In this document: positions 52,282-55,808 of the stretch, one piece after another
Layout of the letters: the number at the start of each line of letters is the position of its first letter
Position numbering within the stretch: position 1 is the first letter of the stretch
NCBI GenBank assembly: GCA_021770655.1
Contig: JAETQO010000010.1
Location: 1 to 55,808, forward strand
DNA length: 55,808 bases
DNA from: Ruminococcus sp.
GTDB lineage: Bacteria; Bacillota; Clostridia; Oscillospirales; Ruminococcaceae
Direction: 5' to 3'
Notes under the pieces: generated by a model
Seen by the model: only the letters and a program-made list of their open reading frames with translations
Told to the model about the DNA's origin: nothing
The model's database searches: none
Position numbers and translations under genes: made by a program

Positions 52282-52983
52282 TTACTTCAAAAGGGTGGTA
52301 GCTATAGCAATACAATATATTTTTTCCGCGCCTGATTCTTTTAAAATTTTAGAGCAGGCATTCATAGTAGAACCGGTAGTGTAAACGTCGTCGCATAGCA
52401 GTAAGGTTTTTCCTTTTATATCCGAGTGATTGCCCGACGGATAAAAAATCCGCTCGGCATAGGCCTTACGTTCATCGGCGGACAGCGTATGCTGTTCCGC
52501 AGTATCAGCTGTCCTGCAAATAAGTTTATGATTTTCAGGCTTTTTAAGCTTTACGGCAACAAAATGCGCTAACCTTTCAGCCTGATTATATCCTCTTTCC
52601 AGCTTTTTTGACTTATTCATGGGAACAGCCGTTATACAATCAATTTTTGAATCCAGTTTCTTGTCGGTAAGAACCTCACAAAGCTTCTCCGCCGAATACT
52701 CTGCGAAATTAAGCTCTCTGTCGTACTTTAATCTGTAAATAGCTTCTTTTCCGCTGTCCTCATATCTCATAAGCGTAAAAATCCCGTCAAAATAAAGCTG
52801 ATCATGATCCAGACATTTATCCTTCCCGCATTTTTCACACAACGATTCATTATGCAGTGGAAGAACCTTTTCACAATCGTCGCAGATAAGTTTGTCCCAC
52901 CGGATAAATTTTCCGCATATCGGACAGCGATTTGGGTAGATAAAATCGATAAGATACTTATAAATCCAACGTTTGCTGGCCAC
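52282..52983 (-). CDS. comFC: ComF family phosphoribosyltransferase-like protein
   Basis: A protein of about 233 residues. A zinc-ribbon start has paired Cys motifs CPICGKFIRW, CDDCEK and CEKCGKDKC. The C-terminal half is a type I phosphoribosyltransferase domain with RGYNQAERLA and the PRPP loop LLCDDVYTTGSTMNA. In competent bacteria ComFC helps process incoming DNA with ComFA; no comFA is next to it here. The best start is GTG at 52983 with GGAGG about 9 nt upstream, inside recD2; a frame opens at 53001. Confidence 0.9.
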   Translation of the reverse strand: MASKRWIYKYLIDFIYPNRCPICGKFIRWDKLICDDCEKVLPLHNESLCEKCGKDKCLDHDQLYFDGIFTLMRYEDSGKEAIYRLKYDRELNFAEYSAEKLCEVLTDKKLDSKIDCITAVPMNKSKKLERGYNQAERLAHFVAVKLKKPENHKLICRTADTAEQHTLSADERKAYAERIFYPSGNHSDIKGKTLLLCDDVYTTGSTMNACSKILKESGAEKIYCIAIATTLLK

Positions 52984-55204
52984 TGTCATCGCCCTCCACA
53001 AGCTCCATAAGCATATTTTTCAATGCGGTATATCTGAGATTTCGCCTGTTGTTGTCTATCATAAAATCAACTCGGTTTTTTGACCCGACAATAATAAGCA
53101 TTTTTTTTGCTCTTGTAACAGCCGTATAAAGCAAATTTCTGTAATAAAGCTTGTCAAATCCGCCGAAAACAGATAGAATGACAACATCAAATTCCGAACC
53201 TTGGCTTTTATGTACAGTAACAGCATATGCCAGTTCAAGATTATCGAGCATCTGTTGATTATATACCGCAACTCTGCCTTCAAAATCGATCGTGACAGTT
53301 TTAAGAATTTTATTAACGCCTATTATTATGCCTATATCTCCATTGAAAATTCCTGCGCCGCTTTCAGTTTTTTCCTCTGTTATGATCTTTTTCCATAAAA
53401 TTTCATAATCGTTTTTGGTCTGCATAACCTTGTCGCCTTTACGGAAAATGTACACAGGGGTCTTGACCTCAGACTTCCCTGCCGCCGGCGGATTCAATTC
53501 CTTCTGCAAACGTTTATTTAGCTCGACTACGCCGGCAGGTCCTTTCCTCGTTGGCGACAGCACTTGAATATTCTCTATCGGCGAATAACCATATGCCTTG
53601 GGAAGTCTGGATTTACAAAGGTCTACGACCAGATCCTGAAGCTCTTTAAAATTAAGCCTCTGGAAGAAAAAGAAATCCTTATCCTTTCTTGTTAAGTCAA
53701 TATGCTCTCCATTGACTATTTTATGGGCATTCATAACTATTTCCGATTCCTGCGCCTGTCTGAATATCTCCTTCAAAGTCACGACCGGCATAACGCTGCT
53801 GTCAATAATATCCTTCAATACGTTTCCCGCGCCGACGGACGGAAGCTGATCGCTGTCCCCAACAAGAACAAGCTTGCAGGTAACGCTAACGGCTCTCAGT
53901 ACCGCTTCAAAAAGACAGGAATCTACCATCGACATCTCATCTATAATGAGTGCGTCACAGTCCAGCAGATTGTTTTCATTATGCACAAACGCAAGCGTAT
54001 CTCCGCTTGAAAACTTCACTTCAAGAAGTCTGTGAATAGTTTTAGCGTCATAACCTGTCAAATCAGAGAGCCTTTTTGCCGCTCTTCCCGTAGGCGCGCA
54101 GATCATTACGTTCATGCCCTGCTGCTGATAAAGAGAAATAATAGCGTTCAACGTAGTTGTTTTTCCTGTGCCCGGACCTCCGGTCAACACAAGAAAGCCT
54201 TTTGAAAGTGCAAGATTAATAGCTTCGCGCTGTATTTTTTCATATCTTATTCCGTTGTTCTCTTCTTCAAGGTCGATAACGTCCGAAAAATCGATCTTAT
54301 TATCATAAGAAATCTGTCTCATTATCGCAAGCCTGCGAGCAATATAATCCTCTGCCCGATAAAAATCCGCAAGCATTACAAAACGTCTTCCCTGCTTATC
54401 ATAATAATAGAGGTTTTCTTCTTCGATCTCTTCATCAATGACCTTTTGCACAAGCTTATCGTCAACAATGAGAAACTCGGAACTCAGCTTAACAAGCTTA
54501 TCAAGCGGCAGGCAGGTATGACCTGAATCAGAATTCTGTCGCAGAACGTATGTAATTCCCGCCTTGATTCTGTTCTCATTGTCTGCCGGAATATCTGCCT
54601 TTGCCGCGATTTCGTCCGCTTTTGAAAACGGCAGATCGACGCCGACTATGCACATCACAAAAGGATTGGATCTTATCATTTCCTCGGCTGTATTTCCCCA
54701 GCGTTTCCAAGCCTTAATGCCGTACGCTGTTTCTATCTCAAATTTACTCAGATAAGACATCAGGGCTCTCGCCGCAAAAGTCGTTTTAAACTCCTGAGAT
54801 ATTTTATCTGCTTTTTTCTTGGTTATACCTTCAATTTCTGTTAGCGTCTCGGCATAATTTTCAATTATATCCAGTGTATCGTCGCCGAATTTTGCTACCA
54901 ATCGTTTAGCAAGCACCGGACCTATCCCGGAAATAGCTCCGCTTGCAAGGTAACGCTGAATAGCGGCCGACGTCGTGGGAAGAGAACGTTCAAACATATG
55001 AGCCTTAAACTGCTCTCCGAATTTCTGATGAGTAGTAAATTCACCGGTAACTACCAGATCTTCACCCTCTTCGACATTGCCCATTTCACCCACGACAGTA
55101 ATCAATTCATTTTCACAGTTAAGCATTACAACACAGAAACCCGTGTCTTCGCTTTTAAATACTATACTGTCAACCTCGCCTTTCAGCGTTTCCAATTTTT
55201 CCAT
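52958..55204 (-). CDS. recD2: RecD2-type DNA helicase
   Basis: A 748-residue SF1B helicase. Helix-hairpin-helix-like elements in the N-terminal 200 residues (SGAISGIGPVLAKRLVAKFG, EIEGITKKKADKI) mark RecD2 rather than RecD. Helicase motifs are Walker A GGPGTGKTTT, LIIDEMSMVD (Walker B), VGDSDQLPSVGAGNVL and AVTVHKSQGSEFDVV near the end. RecD2 acts in DNA repair and replication-fork maintenance without RecBC. Its 3' end overlaps comFC by about 26 nt. ATG follows GGAG. Confidence 0.95.
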   Translation of the reverse strand: MEKLETLKGEVDSIVFKSEDTGFCVVMLNCENELITVVGEMGNVEEGEDLVVTGEFTTHQKFGEQFKAHMFERSLPTTSAAIQRYLASGAISGIGPVLAKRLVAKFGDDTLDIIENYAETLTEIEGITKKKADKISQEFKTTFAARALMSYLSKFEIETAYGIKAWKRWGNTAEEMIRSNPFVMCIVGVDLPFSKADEIAAKADIPADNENRIKAGITYVLRQNSDSGHTCLPLDKLVKLSSEFLIVDDKLVQKVIDEEIEEENLYYYDKQGRRFVMLADFYRAEDYIARRLAIMRQISYDNKIDFSDVIDLEEENNGIRYEKIQREAINLALSKGFLVLTGGPGTGKTTTLNAIISLYQQQGMNVMICAPTGRAAKRLSDLTGYDAKTIHRLLEVKFSSGDTLAFVHNENNLLDCDALIIDEMSMVDSCLFEAVLRAVSVTCKLVLVGDSDQLPSVGAGNVLKDIIDSSVMPVVTLKEIFRQAQESEIVMNAHKIVNGEHIDLTRKDKDFFFFQRLNFKELQDLVVDLCKSRLPKAYGYSPIENIQVLSPTRKGPAGVVELNKRLQKELNPPAAGKSEVKTPVYIFRKGDKVMQTKNDYEILWKKIITEEKTESGAGIFNGDIGIIIGVNKILKTVTIDFEGRVAVYNQQMLDNLELAYAVTVHKSQGSEFDVVILSVFGGFDKLYYRNLLYTAVTRAKKMLIIVGSKNRVDFMIDNNRRNLRYTALKNMLMELVEGDDSGQQTLDL

Positions 55205-55220
55205 TTATAACTCCAACCGT

Positions 55221-55565
55221 TTATTTTCCGCAACATTTAAGCTCACGTCTCTTCAGAAAATCAGCAAGTTCGCTTACATCAACGCAATGTACTATACTGT
55301 AATTCTGCTCAAGCCGTTTTGCAGTATAATTGATCTCACTTTTGTCCAGCTGAACAAGAATTATTTCTCTGCCGAAATTCTTTGACTGAAAGAATTCTTC
55401 CCAATAATAGCTTTTAACTACACGCTCAAGCTCGGTCATTCCCGATACACATGGTACCAGAATATAACCTTTGTACGGTCTATCCTTATTATTCATCTGT
55501 ATTCTGAATAATAATGCAAGGATTATCACCGCCGCAAGCGCGGCTATCAGAATAAAATTCAACAT
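55221..55565 (-). CDS. Hypothetical membrane-anchored small protein
   Basis: A 114-residue protein with one N-terminal membrane segment (about 3-20) followed by a soluble domain with alternating strands and helices: YKGYILVPCVSGMTELE, REIILVQLDKSE and YSIVHCVDVSELADFLKRR, ending in a Cys-Cys-Gly-Lys tail. The family was not recognised. It immediately precedes recD2 and the two are likely co-transcribed. ATG at 55565 follows CGGAGG by 8-9 nt; that site sits in a hairpin bulge (55567-55608). Confidence 0.7.
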   Translation of the reverse strand: MLNFILIAALAAVIILALLFRIQMNNKDRPYKGYILVPCVSGMTELERVVKSYYWEEFFQSKNFGREIILVQLDKSEINYTAKRLEQNYSIVHCVDVSELADFLKRRELKCCGK

Positions 55566-55566
55566 A

Positions 55567-55608
55567 CAAACCACCTCCGCATAAAACTGTTATATTTTAT
55601 GTGGTTTG
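55567..55608 (-). promoter_or_regulatory. Leader hairpin with the ribosome-binding site as its bulge
   Basis: On the minus-strand RNA, CAAACCA pairs with TGGTTTG and CATAAAA pairs with TTTTATG, two perfect 7-bp helices stacked with no gap on the 5' side. The only unpaired bases on the 3' side are CGGAGG, the ribosome-binding site (55579-55574). The start codon begins 1 nt after the outer helix. Confidence 0.65.
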
Positions 55609-55663
55609 AGGTCAAAATGTTATTACATTTATATTTTACACTCTTTTTCATAAAAAAGCAAGA

Positions 55664-55691
55664 GTAAAAAAGCTGCTCCGAAAAGCAGCTT
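55664..55691 (-). terminator. Terminator-like hairpin
   Basis: AAGCTGCT pairs perfectly with AGCAGCTT around a 6-nt loop, with T5 on the minus strand. It would end a minus-strand transcript that enters from beyond the window edge. Confidence 0.75.
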
Positions 55692-55734
55692 ACAGTCTGT
55701 CGAAAAAGTCTTTTTATAACTGCCAAGGAGGTAA

Positions 55735-55808
55735 AAAGAGCGGGGTCAAGCGACGCGATTGCCGCTTGCGGGGTCGAGGGGCAGAGCCCCCGTCGCTCCC
55801 GCAGGAGC
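55735..55808. repeat. GC-rich repeat-like sequence at window edge
   Basis: This end is far richer in G and C than the rest of the window and full of short palindromes, such as GGGGC-AGA-GCCCC and AAGCG...CGCTT. GGGGTC occurs twice (in GCGGGGTCAAG and GCGGGGTCGAG). No ORF or gene is seen. It looks like the start of a dispersed palindromic repeat or an insertion element cut by the window edge. Confidence 0.5.

Noticed and set aside
1-55808. tRNA genes, rRNA, CRISPR arrays, prophage or toxin-antitoxin systems
   Set aside because: No TTCGAATCC-type T-arm, no regularly spaced repeats, no phage structural or integrase genes, and no convincing toxin pair were found by reading.

Overview
This window looks like part of a low-to-moderate GC, spore-forming Firmicute chromosome, most likely a gut Clostridium-group organism of the Ruminococcaceae/Oscillospirales type. 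That is an inference from a tRNA-Trp T-box, the sporulation gene ytfJ, the scpA-scpB-ytfI-ytfJ-dacF-rluB block, Gram-positive LtaS-like and AI-2E proteins, SD-led GTG/TTG starts and polyamine genes of gut-Clostridia type. No rRNA, tRNA, CRISPR array, phage or full insertion sequence was seen. Most of the window is ordinary housekeeping sequence. Its promoters are unusually readable: many have a TTG-type -35 and a TATAAT-type -10 exactly 17 bp apart.

Layout. 1-3.2 kb: the tail of a surface-type protein, an MFS transporter, a tiny Cys-rich protein and an AI-2E-family permease. 3.3-11.3 kb: a complete tryptophan operon (trpE-trpS-trpGD-trpC-trpF-trpB-trpA) behind a consensus promoter and a T-box leader with a UGG specifier, so charged tRNA-Trp controls both tryptophan synthesis and its own synthetase. 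11.4-20.2 kb: an orphan sugar-binding lipoprotein with a cre-like operator, rnhA, a nifS-nifU-mnmA sulfur-transfer operon, an AraC regulator, and an operon of a GDSL hydrolase, a PIN/NYN-like protein and a YfcE phosphodiesterase. 20.3-25 kb: a DUF4317 protein and a biotin-dependent carboxyltransferase operon. The partner beta and gamma/delta membrane subunits of a sodium-pump decarboxylase lie about 25 kb away at 49-50.7 kb.

25.2-31 kb: a seven-gene operon for chromosome segregation, cell wall and sporulation (M50 protease, scpA, scpB, ytfI-like, ytfJ, dacF, rluB). 31-35.3 kb: rpmB, an LtaS-like synthase, a MITE-like element and a HAD phosphatase. 35.3-44 kb: a tightly packed, probably single 12-gene operon for polyamines (speD, speA, speE, speB, carboxynorspermidine dehydrogenase, nspC) with small unknown genes in the middle. 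It encodes two routes from putrescine to spermidine. 44.2-55.8 kb: a degenerate EIIA-Glc protein, an ABC-F ATPase with a MITE as its leader, a MecA-like adaptor, rpe, yfbR, oadB/oadG, mscS, comFC, recD2 and a GC-rich repeat at the right end.

The least explained signals are small DNA/RNA structures. They are three related TTAAGG...CCTTAA inverted-repeat elements, one of which appears to form the whole 5' leader of the ABC-F mRNA; an inverted repeat that hides the mecA-like ribosome-binding site and contains a promoter in its loop; a two-helix hairpin that presents a ribosome-binding site as its bulge upstream of the 55221-55565 gene; and a single-base frameshift at the start of a YwqG-like gene. 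No clearly novel multi-gene defence or mobile system is visible.
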